Source of the DNA: Sphingobium aromaticiconvertens | GTDB taxonomy: Bacteria; Pseudomonadota; Alphaproteobacteria; Sphingomonadales; Sphingomonadaceae | DNA length: 64,000 nucleotides | Assembly (NCBI RefSeq): GCF_037154075.1 | Contig: NZ_JBANRJ010000001.1 | Coordinates: forward strand, 2,723,501 to 2,787,500 | Reading direction: 5' to 3' | Shown: piece after piece, positions 28,364-37,372 of the stretch | Numbering within the stretch: position 1 is the stretch's first letter | Layout: the number at the start of each line of letters is the position of its first letter | Notes under the pieces: model-generated | The model's database searches: none | Told to the model about the DNA's origin: nothing | What the model saw: only the letters and a program-made list of their open reading frames with translations | Program-made: the position numbers and the translations under genes

Positions 28364-30043
28364 ATGGCCGTCCAGTACAGCTTCGTGATGAAGGGCCTGA
28401 CCAAGACCTTCCCCGGCGCCAACAAGCCCGTGTTCAACAATATCAATCTACAGTTCCTGCCCGGCACCAAGATTGCTGTCATCGGCGTCAACGGTGCGGG
28501 TAAATCGACCCTGATGAAGGTCATCGCCGGCATGGACACCGATTTCCAGGGTGAAGCCTGGGCGGCGGAAGGGCTGAGGGTCGGCTATCTGGCGCAGGAG
28601 CCGCAACTCGACGCCAGCAAGACGGTGATCGAAAACGTCAAGGACGGCGTGCGGCCCATCGCCGACCTGGTCGATCGGTTCAACGAGATCAGCACGATCA
28701 TGGGCGACCCGCCGGAAGATGCCGATTTCGATGCCCTGATGGAAGAAATGGGCACGCTTCAGGAAAAGATCGACGCCGTAGATGGCTGGACGCTCGACAA
28801 CCAGCTCGAAATCGCCATGGAGGCGCTGCGTTGCCCGCCGGGCGACTGGTCGGTGGAGAGCCTGTCGGGCGGTGAACGGCGCCGTATCGCACTGTGCCGC
28901 CTGCTGCTTGAAAAGCCCGACATTTTGTTGCTTGACGAACCGACCAACCATCTCGACGCCGAAAGCGTCCAGTGGCTGGAACAGCATCTGATCCAATATA
29001 CCGGCAACGTCATCCTCGTCACTCATGACCGCTACTTCCTCGACAATGTCGTTGGCTGGGTGCTGGAGCTCGATCGTGGTCGCGGCATCCCCTATGAGGG
29101 CAATTATTCCAACTGGCTGTCCGAAAAAGGCAAGCGGATGGAGCTGGAAGAGCGCGAAGATGCGGGGCGCCAGAAGGCCATCAAGGAAGAGCTGGAGTGG
29201 ATCCGGCAATCGCCCAAGGCCCGCCAGACCAAGTCCAAGGCGCGTATCCGCGCGTTCGACGAGCTGGTCGAAAAGCAGGAAAACCGCGCGCCCGGCAAGG
29301 CGCAGATCGTCATCCAGACGCCCAAGCGCCTCGGCTCCAAGGTGATCGAAGCGCATGGCCTGACCAAATCCTATGGCGACAAGCTGCTGTTCGAGAATCT
29401 GAACTTCCTGCTCCCCCCGGGCGGTATCGTCGGCGTCATCGGGCCGAACGGCGCGGGTAAGTCGACACTGTTCAAGCTGATCACCGGCAAGGAGCAGCCT
29501 GACGAGGGCGAGATCCAGGTCGGCGAAACGGTGCAACTTGGCTATGTCGATCAGAGTCGCGATACGCTCGATCCCAATCATAATGTCTGGCAGGAAATCT
29601 CCGGCGGTCATGAACTGATGACCATCGGCAAGCATGAAATCCAGACGCGGGCCTATGTCGGCGCCTTCAACTTCAAGGGACCGGACCAGCAGAAGAAAGT
29701 CGGCCAGCTTTCGGGCGGTGAACGCAACCGTGTCCACCTCGCCAAAATGCTGAAGGAGGGTGGCAACGTCCTCCTGCTTGACGAACCGACCAACGATCTG
29801 GACGTCGAAACGCTGCGCGCGCTGGAAGATGCGCTGGAGAATTTCGCTGGCTGCGCCGTGGTCATCAGCCATGACCGCTTCTTCCTTGATCGACTGGCGA
29901 CTCATATCCTGGCGTTCGAAGGCGACAGCCATGTCGAATGGTTCGAGGGTAATTTCGAAGCCTATGAAGAGGATAAGCGCCGTCGTCTGGGCGACGCTGC
30001 TGATCGTCCGACCCGTCTGGCATATAAGAAGCTGACGCGCTGA
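28364..30043 (+). CDS. ettA: EttA, ABC-F energy-dependent translational throttle
   Basis: 559 residues with two ABC ATPase domains. Walker A motifs are GVNGAGKST and GPNGAGKST; signature motifs are ESLSGGERRRIAL and GQLSGGERNRVHL; Walker B motifs are ILLLDEPTNHLD and VLLLDEPTNDLD. No membrane segments are present. The linker between the domains (about residues 240-320) holds the family's P-site tRNA-interaction region. It binds the ribosomal E site and adjusts elongation to the energy state. Normal length. Confidence 0.96.
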   Translation: MAVQYSFVMKGLTKTFPGANKPVFNNINLQFLPGTKIAVIGVNGAGKSTLMKVIAGMDTDFQGEAWAAEGLRVGYLAQEPQLDASKTVIENVKDGVRPIADLVDRFNEISTIMGDPPEDADFDALMEEMGTLQEKIDAVDGWTLDNQLEIAMEALRCPPGDWSVESLSGGERRRIALCRLLLEKPDILLLDEPTNHLDAESVQWLEQHLIQYTGNVILVTHDRYFLDNVVGWVLELDRGRGIPYEGNYSNWLSEKGKRMELEEREDAGRQKAIKEELEWIRQSPKARQTKSKARIRAFDELVEKQENRAPGKAQIVIQTPKRLGSKVIEAHGLTKSYGDKLLFENLNFLLPPGGIVGVIGPNGAGKSTLFKLITGKEQPDEGEIQVGETVQLGYVDQSRDTLDPNHNVWQEISGGHELMTIGKHEIQTRAYVGAFNFKGPDQQKKVGQLSGGERNRVHLAKMLKEGGNVLLLDEPTNDLDVETLRALEDALENFAGCAVVISHDRFFLDRLATHILAFEGDSHVEWFEGNFEAYEEDKRRRLGDAADRPTRLAYKKLTR

Positions 30044-30047
30044 TTTT

Positions 30048-30082
30048 ACGCCCGCAGTTGCAATTTTTGCAACTGCGGGCGT
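30048..30082. terminator. Perfect 16-bp inverted repeat after ettA
   Basis: ACGCCCGCAGTTGCAA (30048-30063) and its exact complement (30067-30082) are separated by TTT, starting 4 bp after the ettA stop. No T-run follows on the plus strand, but the stem is very stable. It probably protects or ends the ettA transcript. Confidence 0.7.
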
Positions 30083-30157
30083 GTGCTTCGCACTTGCAGC
30101 GTTATCGCTACCAAAGCATAGATGGCGTGCCTTTCAGGCATCCTCTCCTAAAACTTT

Positions 30158-30190
30158 CCGGCCGGCCCTTCTTGGATCGGCCTTTTTTTT
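30158..30190 (+). terminator. Rho-independent terminator in the ettA-acylphosphatase gap
   Basis: GGCCG (30160-30164) and CGGCC (30178-30182) form a stem with a 13-nt loop, followed by at least eight Ts. It sits about 75 bp beyond the first hairpin, leaving a short possible transcript between the two. Confidence 0.65.
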
Positions 30191-30244
30191 GGTTTTGGAA
30201 TGGCGGTAATCCTGCGGCATTTCGGCTTTGTACGGAAAGTCTCG

Positions 30245-30523
30245 CTAGGCGGTCGGGCGCTTCTCGAAACCGGTGAAGCCCTGTGGTTCAACCTCTTGCG
30301 CTAAAATCTGCACGACCCTGGCGGCTGGCGGTCCTTCTTGCGCGAGTGTGATGAAGCGGGTGACGACCTCTTCCGACCCTTCCACCCATGTCTCGACGTT
30401 GCCATCCGCACGATTGCGGACCCAGCCGACAAGGCTGAGGATGCGAGCCGTGTCCACGGTCCAATTGCGATACCAGACGCCCTGAACATGGCCTGATATA
30501 TTCAGGTGGCGCGCAATCACCAT
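30245..30523 (-). CDS. acyP: Acylphosphatase
   Basis: 92 residues from ATG 30523; a longer frame runs into the upstream NYN gene and is rejected. The catalytic Arg lies in GHVQGVWYRNW and the catalytic Asn in GWVRNRADGNVETWVEG. It hydrolyses carboxyl-phosphate bonds in small acyl phosphates. It follows the NYN gene by four bases on the same strand and is probably co-transcribed with it. Confidence 0.93.
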   Translation of the reverse strand: MVIARHLNISGHVQGVWYRNWTVDTARILSLVGWVRNRADGNVETWVEGSEEVVTRFITLAQEGPPAARVVQILAQEVEPQGFTGFEKRPTA

Positions 30524-30527
30524 GCGA

Positions 30528-31334
30528 TCACCGTATCCGCTTGATCCATGTTTGCCCGCCTTCACGGACTTCCGTAACGAAGTTGGGAATGGCCTCAACC
30601 AGATCTGAAAGTCGTTTGAAGCCATAGTTGCGGACGTCGAAGCTGGATCGGTTGCCGACTCGCTGTCCGACCGGACCAAGTGCCACGAAGCCGCGCTCGT
30701 CGCGCCGAGCCTCATCATAGGCATCGATCAGCAATTTGACGACTTCGGCATCAACCGCTTTGTTCTGGGTCGGGGCAGGGGAAGCGATGGCGGGAGGCGA
30801 AGCCTTGGCCGCCGTTGCGGGTCGGGCTGTATCTGCTTTGGGAGGGCTGGCATTGCCATTTGCCTGTTCCGCAACTGGCACCTCAACGGGGGCAAGTGCG
30901 GCCACGTTGATGAAACGCGTGCAGGCACGGCGGAAGCCTTCGGGCGTGTTAACCGTGCCAAAGCCATAGACCGGAATACCTTGCTGGCGGATGCGTGTGA
31001 CGAGGGGGGTAAAGTCACTGTCGCTGGACATGAGGCCAAAGCCGTTCACGCGGCCGCTGGCCATCAGGTCCATCGCATCGATGGTCATCTTCATGTCGGT
31101 GGCGTTCTTGCCCTTGGTCAGGTCGAACTGCTGCTGTGGCTCGATCGCTTGCGCGACAGACAGCTTCGCCCAGCTCTTGAGCGAAGGCTTGCTCCAGTTG
31201 CCATAGGCGCGGCGGATGTTGACCGTGCCCAGCTCTGCCAGCACCGTCATTACGGGATCGAAATGGGCTGCCGACGCGTTATCCGCGTCGATCAGCAGGG
31301 CGATATTGCCACTTGCCCCATTGAGTGCGGCCAT
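30528..31334 (-). CDS. NYN-domain (PIN-like) nuclease with C-terminal LOTUS-like domain
   Basis: 268 residues from ATG 31334 (MAALNGASGNIALL). The N-terminal ~150 residues are a NYN/DUF88 domain with the expected acidic residues: LLIDADNAS, TDMKMTIDAMDL and SSDSDFTPLV. An Ala/Pro-rich linker leads to a ~70-residue C-terminal domain (FDVRNYGFKRLSDLVEAI) resembling OST-HTH/LOTUS RNA-binding domains. It is probably an RNA nuclease. It lies between carbonic anhydrase and acylphosphatase genes with gaps under 15 bp. Confidence 0.85.
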   Translation of the reverse strand: MAALNGASGNIALLIDADNASAAHFDPVMTVLAELGTVNIRRAYGNWSKPSLKSWAKLSVAQAIEPQQQFDLTKGKNATDMKMTIDAMDLMASGRVNGFGLMSSDSDFTPLVTRIRQQGIPVYGFGTVNTPEGFRRACTRFINVAALAPVEVPVAEQANGNASPPKADTARPATAAKASPPAIASPAPTQNKAVDAEVVKLLIDAYDEARRDERGFVALGPVGQRVGNRSSFDVRNYGFKRLSDLVEAIPNFVTEVREGGQTWIKRIR

Positions 31335-31347
31335 GGCTTTATTCCTT

Positions 31348-31986
31348 TCAGGCAGGCGAAAAGACGCCGGTGTCTTCGTCCAGCAGGTGCAACTGCCCAT
31401 CCGAGATCGCGAAGAAGGAGCCGATGAGCTTCAGTTCGCCCTTGCGCTCTTTTGCCCGAACGCAGGGAAAGGTGCGAAGATTATCGAGGCTCACTTTGAC
31501 CCCTTCCTGCTCCATCGCGCGCTCGACTTCGCGGCCGCGCTGATCGCCAAAGCGGGCAACGACGGTTTCGCGCGCGCCGTCGAGCATTTCGATCCAGTTG
31601 GCGATGAAGCCGCCTTCGCCCGGAGGTGCGTCCTTCAATTCCTGACTGAGCGCGGCCTTGCAACCACCGCATTTGCCATGGCCCATGACCACGATCTCGC
31701 CAACGTTCAGCACCTGCACTGCAAATTCGAGTGCGGCAGAAACACCGTGATGGCCGGGCGCAGTCTCAAAGGGGGGGACGAGGGCGGCGACGTTGCGGAC
31801 GACGAAAATCTGGCCCGGACTTGTATCGAATATCTGGGCAGGGTCGACGCGGCTGTCTGAACAGGCGATGACCATGACGCCCGGCGCTTGCCCTTCCGAC
31901 AATTCGCCCCATCGTTCGCGCTGGTGAGCCCATCCCGTTTCGCGAAAACGACGGTAGCCCGTGAGCATATCGGTAAAGTCAGTCAT
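31348..31986 (-). CDS. Beta-class carbonic anhydrase
   Basis: 212 residues from ATG 31986. Zinc ligands are Cys and Asp in ACSDSRVDP, and His and Cys in [10 protein letters not shown]. It interconverts CO2 and bicarbonate in the cytoplasm. First gene of a probable three-gene unit with the NYN and acylphosphatase genes; divergent from lipA, with 65 bp between the starts. Confidence 0.95.
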   Translation of the reverse strand: MTDFTDMLTGYRRFRETGWAHQRERWGELSEGQAPGVMVIACSDSRVDPAQIFDTSPGQIFVVRNVAALVPPFETAPGHHGVSAALEFAVQVLNVGEIVVMGHGKCGGCKAALSQELKDAPPGEGGFIANWIEMLDGARETVVARFGDQRGREVERAMEQEGVKVSLDNLRTFPCVRAKERKGELKLIGSFFAISDGQLHLLDEDTGVFSPA

Positions 31987-32051
31987 GGGATCGTCTGTGC
32001 CGGACACGAAGGGGGCTGGCAAGTAGGCGCAACGATCGCTATCTGGGGCCA

Positions 32052-33005
32052 ATGAACGAGATTACTCCGATTGCGGCCCAGATCCAGGCCCCTGCCAAGC
32101 CCGAGCGTGTGCGCAAGCCCGATTGGATTCGCGTCAAGGCGCCAACCAGCCCCGCCTATCACGAGACTCGCAAGCTGATGCGAGAAAAAGGCCTTGCCAC
32201 GGTGTGTGAGGAAGCGGCCTGTCCCAATATCGGGGAATGCTGGAGCAAGAAACACGCGACGGTGATGATCCTGGGCGATGTCTGCACGCGGGCCTGCGCT
32301 TTCTGCAACGTCAAGACGGGGATGCCGCGCAAGGTTGACGTCAACGAGCCGCAGAATTTGGCCGATGCCGCCGCCGAGATGGGGCTGGAGCATATCGTCA
32401 TCACCTCGGTCGATCGCGATGACCTGCCCGATGGCGGCGCATCGCAGTTCGTGAAGGTCATTCAGGCGCTACGCCGCACGACTCCGAATACCACGATCGA
32501 GATTCTGACGCCCGATTTCCGCAACAAGCATGAGCGGGCAGTTGCAGCGATCGTTGAGGCCCGGCCCGACGTCTATAATCATAATCTGGAAACGGTGCCC
32601 CGGCTCTATCCGACGATTCGGCCCGGCGCGCGCTATTATGCTTCGTTGCGGCTGCTGGAGTCGGTCAAGAAGCTGGATCCGTCGATCTTTACCAAGTCGG
32701 GCATCATGCTGGGGCTGGGCGAAGAGCGGCTGGAAGTGCATCAGGTGATGGATGACATGCGTTCGGCCGACATCGACTTCCTGACGATGGGCCAATATCT
32801 GCAGCCCACGCCCAAACATGCGAAGGTCATGGATTTCGTAACGCCGGCGGCGTTCAACGCCTTTGCGGGGATCGCGCGGGCCAAGGGGTTCCTGCAGGTC
32901 GCGTCCAGCCCGCTCACCCGGTCCAGCTATCATGCGGGCAAGGATTTCGCCGAGATGCGTGCTGCGCGTGAGGCGCAACTGGCGAAAGCGGCGGCGAAGG
33001 CATAA
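32052..33005 (+). CDS. lipA: Lipoyl synthase
   Basis: 317 residues. Both iron-sulfur sites are visible: the auxiliary cluster motif [12 protein letters not shown] and the radical-SAM motif [11 protein letters not shown]. It inserts sulfur into octanoyl groups on 2-oxo-acid dehydrogenases and the glycine cleavage H protein. It is followed after 8 bp by the RatA/COQ10-like gene, a neighbourhood common in alphaproteobacteria. Confidence 0.97.
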   Translation: MNEITPIAAQIQAPAKPERVRKPDWIRVKAPTSPAYHETRKLMREKGLATVCEEAACPNIGECWSKKHATVMILGDVCTRACAFCNVKTGMPRKVDVNEPQNLADAAAEMGLEHIVITSVDRDDLPDGGASQFVKVIQALRRTTPNTTIEILTPDFRNKHERAVAAIVEARPDVYNHNLETVPRLYPTIRPGARYYASLRLLESVKKLDPSIFTKSGIMLGLGEERLEVHQVMDDMRSADIDFLTMGQYLQPTPKHAKVMDFVTPAAFNAFAGIARAKGFLQVASSPLTRSSYHAGKDFAEMRAAREAQLAKAAAKA

Positions 33006-33013
33006 CCCAATCA

Positions 33014-33490
33014 ATGCCCCGGCATAACGAAACCCGCCATCTGCCCTACACTCCGACCCAGATGTTTGACCTCGTGTCGGATGTCGCGGCCTATCCTGAG
33101 TTCCTGCCCTGGGTCAGCGCCATCCGTGTGCGATCGGGTAGCGAGACGGAGATGATCGCGGACATGATCGTAGGGTTCAAGGGGCTGAAGGAAAGCTTCA
33201 CCTCGCGCGTGGTCAAGCATCGACCCGACAGCGTGCGGGTCGACTATCTTGATGGGCCGCTCAAGCATCTCCACAATCTCTGGGCCTTCCGCGATGACGG
33301 GGAGGGTGGCACTTTGGTGGATTTCGAGGTCGAGTTCGAATTCAAGAACAGGCTGTTCGAGATGCTGGCGGGGCAGGTGTTCGACAAAGCGCTACGGAAA
33401 ATGATCGGCGCGTTTGAGACGCGGGCAGCCGCCCTCTACAGTCCTGGCGAGTCGGGCAGCAGCAGTTCGAGCGCGCACAGCGCCGCCTGA
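33014..33490 (+). CDS. RatA/COQ10-like START-domain protein
   Basis: 158 residues. The sequence has the COQ10/RatA pattern: PYTPTQMFDLVSDVAAYPEF, then LPWVSAIRV and DFEVEFEFKNRLFEMLAG. The family binds lipids such as ubiquinone; a toxin role has been reported for the E. coli homologue. It probably supports respiratory quinone function. The last 55 bases, encoding a Ser/Ala-rich tail, overlap the convergent cinA-like gene, so the C-terminal tail may be a by-product of read-through. Confidence 0.9.
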   Translation: MPRHNETRHLPYTPTQMFDLVSDVAAYPEFLPWVSAIRVRSGSETEMIADMIVGFKGLKESFTSRVVKHRPDSVRVDYLDGPLKHLHNLWAFRDDGEGGTLVDFEVEFEFKNRLFEMLAGQVFDKALRKMIGAFETRAAALYSPGESGSSSSSAHSAA

Positions 33491-33954
33491 AGGCGTACTC
33501 CACCCCGGCCCGTATCATCGAAATGGTGCATGTCCGCAACGATCTTGTCCTTGGCTGCGCCCCGTTCGGCGCGAGCGAACACGACCGTGCCCACAGGCTT
33601 CTGCTCACTACCACCGCCGGGGCCAGCGACGCCAGTGATAGCGACTGCGACATGGGCGTGGCTTTTGGCCAGCGCGCCCTGCGCCATTGCCCAGGCTGTG
33701 GCGATGGAGACCGCGCCAAAAGTTTCCAGAACGTCCTGAGAAACTTTCAGAAGTTCGGTCTTCATATCATTGGAATAGGTAACAAATCCTGCTTCGAAAA
33801 CATCGGATGATCCGGCGATTTCGGTCAGCGCCGCGCTGACGAGACCGCCGGTGCAGCTTTCGGCCAGCGCTATGGTACGTCCGGCGCGGCGATTGGCGAC
33901 GATGACCTTTTGGGCCAGCTCAACAAGCGGCTCGGGGAGGAGGGTGTCAGGCAT
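33436..33954 (-). CDS. pncC: CinA C-terminal-type nicotinamide-nucleotide amidohydrolase
   Basis: 172 residues from ATG 33954 (MPDTLLPEPLVELAQ). The family signature ALAESCTGGLVSAALTEIAG and the substrate loop ITGVAGPGGGSEQKPVGTV are present. It deamidates NMN in the pyridine-nucleotide salvage cycle. It overlaps the ispDF stop by eight bases upstream and the RatA-like gene's 3' end by 55 bases. Confidence 0.92.
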   Translation of the reverse strand: MPDTLLPEPLVELAQKVIVANRRAGRTIALAESCTGGLVSAALTEIAGSSDVFEAGFVTYSNDMKTELLKVSQDVLETFGAVSIATAWAMAQGALAKSHAHVAVAITGVAGPGGGSEQKPVGTVVFARAERGAAKDKIVADMHHFDDTGRGGVRLQAALCALELLLPDSPGL

Positions 33955-35134
33955 CGGTGCACGATAGCGCGGGCAGGGAGAGGGTGGCAATGGCCTGTGC
34001 GGCAATGCCTTCGCTACGGCCGACAAAACCGAGGCGCTCGGTGGTGGTCGCCTTCACGCTGACGCGGTCGAGCGGGATCGCCAGTATCTCGGCAAGGTGC
34101 ATGCGCATGGCGTCGCGATGCGGGCCGATCTTGGGCGCTTCGCAGATGAGGGTCAGGTCGACATGGTCGATCCGCCCGCCACGCGCCGCCACCAGGCCGC
34201 GCGCATGATCGAGAAAGCGGGATGAAGCGACACCGCGCCACTGCGGATCGGTGGGCGGGAAATGGCTGCCGATGTCACCATCCGCCAGTGCGCCCAGGAT
34301 CGCGTCCACCAGCGCGTGAATGCCGACGTCAGCGTCGCTGTGCCCTGCAAGCCCTTTGTCATGGGGGATCAGTATGCCGCCCAGCCACAGTTTCTCGCCC
34401 GCCGCCAGACGATGGACATCATAGCCCATGCCGGTGCGGATCGTCCGCTGTGCATCCATCCGTGCCTCTGCTTTCTGGAAATCTGCTGGGAAGGTGAGTT
34501 TCTCAAGGGCCTCGTCGCCCGCAACCAACACGACATCGTGGTCGCTAGCGCGCAGCATTTGCGCGTCATCAGTGGCCTCCCGCGAGGCGTCCCAATTGCG
34601 ATGTGCCGTCAGGATCGTATCAAAGGTGAAGGCTTGGGGGGTCTGAACGCGGTTCAGGCCGTCGCGAGCGACGACCTCGCCCGTGCCGCGTATCAGTGTA
34701 TCGACGACCGGCAGCACGGGTATGGCGCCGGGCGCTTCCGCAAGCGCTGCCAGAAGTCGGTTGATGACGGCTGCGGGCAGGAAGGGACGGGCGCAATCGT
34801 GGATGAGAACGCGCGTTGCGCCACCGGATGTCGCGATCGCCTCTAGCCCTGCGCGAACCGAGGCTTGCCGAGTCTCGCCGCCCTCGACAAAGGCCGTGAC
34901 AGGCCGGTTGCCCAAAGCAATGCGGGCAGCCTCTTCCTGCCCTGCGCCAATCACGATGATGATGCCGTCGATAGCGGAATGGCCGATAAACGCGTCAACG
35001 GCGTGGCCGATGATGGTTTGACTGCCGATTGTGCGAAATTGCTTGGGCGTCTCCCCGCCTGCGCGGCTGCCCGTGCCTGCTGCTACCAGCAGCGCGATCG
35101 TCCTATGTGCCGAACCCGTCATGGCGACGCGCAT
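33947..35134 (-). CDS. ispDF: Bifunctional IspD/IspF isoprenoid enzyme
   Basis: 395 residues. The N-terminal ~225 residues are the cytidylyltransferase IspD (LVAAGTGSRAGGETPKQF). The C-terminal ~160 are the cyclodiphosphate synthase IspF, starting MGYDVHRLAAGEKLWLGG with metal ligands DVH and a later GHSDADVGIH. It carries out two non-consecutive steps of the MEP pathway. The fusion is common in alphaproteobacteria. An alternative start is ATG 35122. Confidence 0.96.
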   Translation of the reverse strand: MRVAMTGSAHRTIALLVAAGTGSRAGGETPKQFRTIGSQTIIGHAVDAFIGHSAIDGIIIVIGAGQEEAARIALGNRPVTAFVEGGETRQASVRAGLEAIATSGGATRVLIHDCARPFLPAAVINRLLAALAEAPGAIPVLPVVDTLIRGTGEVVARDGLNRVQTPQAFTFDTILTAHRNWDASREATDDAQMLRASDHDVVLVAGDEALEKLTFPADFQKAEARMDAQRTIRTGMGYDVHRLAAGEKLWLGGILIPHDKGLAGHSDADVGIHALVDAILGALADGDIGSHFPPTDPQWRGVASSRFLDHARGLVAARGGRIDHVDLTLICEAPKIGPHRDAMRMHLAEILAIPLDRVSVKATTTERLGFVGRSEGIAAQAIATLSLPALSCTDA

Positions 35135-35237
35135 AGACCAGCCGCTTTGCCCTCGCCAGTGGAGAAGCGTATGGGACCGGCCTTGCTTGCCGCCGTACCC
35201 GTTTCGCGCTAAAGGGCTGCCTGATTTTTAGGCACAT

Positions 35238-36269
35238 ATGAAGACTATGAACAGGCTTTCACCTATCTCCATCGGTCCCGTGACCATCGACATGCCGGTC
35301 GTGCTGGCACCGATGACCGGTGTTACCGACATGCCCTTCCGCACGCTGGTGCGCCGCTATGGCTGCGGCCTAAACGTGACGGAAATGATCGCATCAGCGG
35401 CGATGATCCGCGAGACGCGCCAATCCTTGCAAAAGGCCGCCTGGCATCCGCTAGAAGAACCGGTGTCGATGCAGTTGGCGGGCTGCTCCCCGCAGGAAAT
35501 GGCGGAGGCAGCGAAGCTGAATGCCGATCGTGGGGCGGCAATCATCGACATCAATATGGGCTGCCCGGTCAAGAAGGTTGTGAATGGCGATGCAGGTAGC
35601 GCGTTGATGCGCGACCTGCCGCTGGCAGCCGCGCTGATCGAGGCGACGGTCAAAGCCGTGAACGTGCCCGTGACGGTGAAGATGCGGATGGGGTGGGACC
35701 ATGCCAGCCTGAACGCACCCGAATTGGCGCATATCGCCGAGGATCTGGGGGCGAAGCTGATCACGGTTCACGGCCGTACCCGGTGTCAGATGTACAAGGG
35801 ATCGGCCGATTGGGCCTTCGTGCGGTCTGTGAAGGAGGCGGTGAGCCTGCCGGTCATCGTCAATGGCGACATCTGTTCGATCGAGGACGCCGACATGGCG
35901 CTGGAGCAGAGCGGCGCGGACGGCCTGATGATCGGGCGGGGCGCCTATGGCAAGCCTTGGCTCATTGGGCAGGTGATGCGCTGGCTGGAAACGGGAGAGC
36001 GGTTGGCCGATCCGTCGCTTGAAGATCAATATCGCGTAATTACGGAACATTATCATGCGATGCTGGAACATTATGATCGCCATACCGGCGTCAATATGGC
36101 CCGTAAGCATATCGGTTGGTACACCAAGGGGCTGACCGGATCGGCTGAGTTTCGCAATGCCTTCAATCAGGAGCCAGACGCGGACAAGGCTCTGTCGATG
36201 CTCGCGGCCTTTTATGAACCTTTGCTGGACGCAGAGCCGGAGGACGTCGAGACACGCAGGGCGGCATGA
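35238..36269 (+). CDS. dusB: tRNA-dihydrouridine synthase
   Basis: 343 residues (ATG 35247 is an alternative start). The FMN-binding barrel begins [12 protein letters not shown]. The catalytic Cys lies in [20 protein letters not shown]. It reduces specific uridines in tRNA. As in many alphaproteobacteria it is the first gene of the ntr block; its stop overlaps the ntrB start by four bases. Confidence 0.95.
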   Translation: MKTMNRLSPISIGPVTIDMPVVLAPMTGVTDMPFRTLVRRYGCGLNVTEMIASAAMIRETRQSLQKAAWHPLEEPVSMQLAGCSPQEMAEAAKLNADRGAAIIDINMGCPVKKVVNGDAGSALMRDLPLAAALIEATVKAVNVPVTVKMRMGWDHASLNAPELAHIAEDLGAKLITVHGRTRCQMYKGSADWAFVRSVKEAVSLPVIVNGDICSIEDADMALEQSGADGLMIGRGAYGKPWLIGQVMRWLETGERLADPSLEDQYRVITEHYHAMLEHYDRHTGVNMARKHIGWYTKGLTGSAEFRNAFNQEPDADKALSMLAAFYEPLLDAEPEDVETRRAA

Positions 36270-37372
36270 CGTCGCTGGCGTCGGTGCCGAATATGCATAT
36301 GGAACAGGAAGGCCCCTCGCTGGGCGAGATCATGACGGCGCTGCCTGTCGCAACGCTGATCATTCGTCCCGACAACAGCATTCATGACGCCAATGTGCGG
36401 GCGGAAACTCTGTTGAACATGGCGCGATCCGCCATCATCGGATCGGACATCAGTCGCACCATCCGTATGGCGGAGATGGGTGCGCGCTTCGACATCTGGC
36501 ACACAAACAAGCCGATCGCGGCTTATGACATCAAGGTCCATGCCGGGCGCACCGCAGCGATGGAAGTTGACCTGATGATTGCGCCGATCATCGATCAAGA
36601 GGGATGGCGGGTGATTTCCATCCATACGCAGAGCCAGGCCCGCAAGATGGGGCATCGCAACACGATGGGCGGGACACGATCGGCGATGGGTGCCGCCGCG
36701 ATCCTGGCGCATGAAATCAAAAATCCGCTGTCCGGCATCCGGGGCGCGGCACAGTTGATGGAATCGGGCAATGACGGGCGCGACGCGGCGCTAACCCAGT
36801 TGATCTGTAATGAAGTTGATCGGATTGCCGCACTGATCGACCGGATGCAGGATTTCACGACCGACGCGACGTTGGAATGTCGACCGGAAAATATCTATCC
36901 GCTGATTGATCGGGCAGTGAACATTGCTGCTGCTGGATTTGCCAAAAATATCAAAATTATAAGGCAGTATGATCCATCTCTACCATTTGCTATCATCAAT
37001 GAAGGTGCGCTGGTGCAGGTCATGATCAACCTGCTCAAAAATGCAGCCGAGGCGCTGGAGGATGTAGCGAAGCCGCGTATTCGGGTGGAAACCGCTTTCC
37101 GTCATGGCGTTTCTGTGGTGGTCGGCGGCGGGAAGGGAAGCGCAGTCCTGCCAATCGAAATCCTGGTGATCGATAACGGTCCGGGTGTGCCCGACCATAT
37201 CCTGGATCACCTGTTCAACCCCATCATCACTGGCAAACGTGACGGGCAAGGGCTGGGCCTGGCACTGGTCGACAAGCTGGTGCGCGACATGAGCGGCTTC
37301 GTTCAATATTCGCGTGATACCGAGACGGGTGAATCCACTTTCCGCATTCTCCTGCCGATGGGTATGGGCTGA
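36266..37372 (+). CDS. ntrB: NtrB, nitrogen-sensing histidine kinase
   Basis: 368 residues, soluble. A PAS domain covers residues ~15-120. The phospho-acceptor His lies in [19 protein letters not shown], followed by an ATPase domain with [13 protein letters not shown] and [12 protein letters not shown]. It phosphorylates NtrC when nitrogen is short, under PII control. It overlaps dusB upstream and directly abuts ntrC. Confidence 0.95.
   Translation: MTSLASVPNMHMEQEGPSLGEIMTALPVATLIIRPDNSIHDANVRAETLLNMARSAIIGSDISRTIRMAEMGARFDIWHTNKPIAAYDIKVHAGRTAAMEVDLMIAPIIDQEGWRVISIHTQSQARKMGHRNTMGGTRSAMGAAAILAHEIKNPLSGIRGAAQLMESGNDGRDAALTQLICNEVDRIAALIDRMQDFTTDATLECRPENIYPLIDRAVNIAAAGFAKNIKIIRQYDPSLPFAIINEGALVQVMINLLKNAAEALEDVAKPRIRVETAFRHGVSVVVGGGKGSAVLPIEILVIDNGPGVPDHILDHLFNPIITGKRDGQGLGLALVDKLVRDMSGFVQYSRDTETGESTFRILLPMGMG

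Noticed and set aside
28448-29932. 494-codon minus-strand open frame
   Set aside because: It is antisense to ettA and shows no domain of its own.
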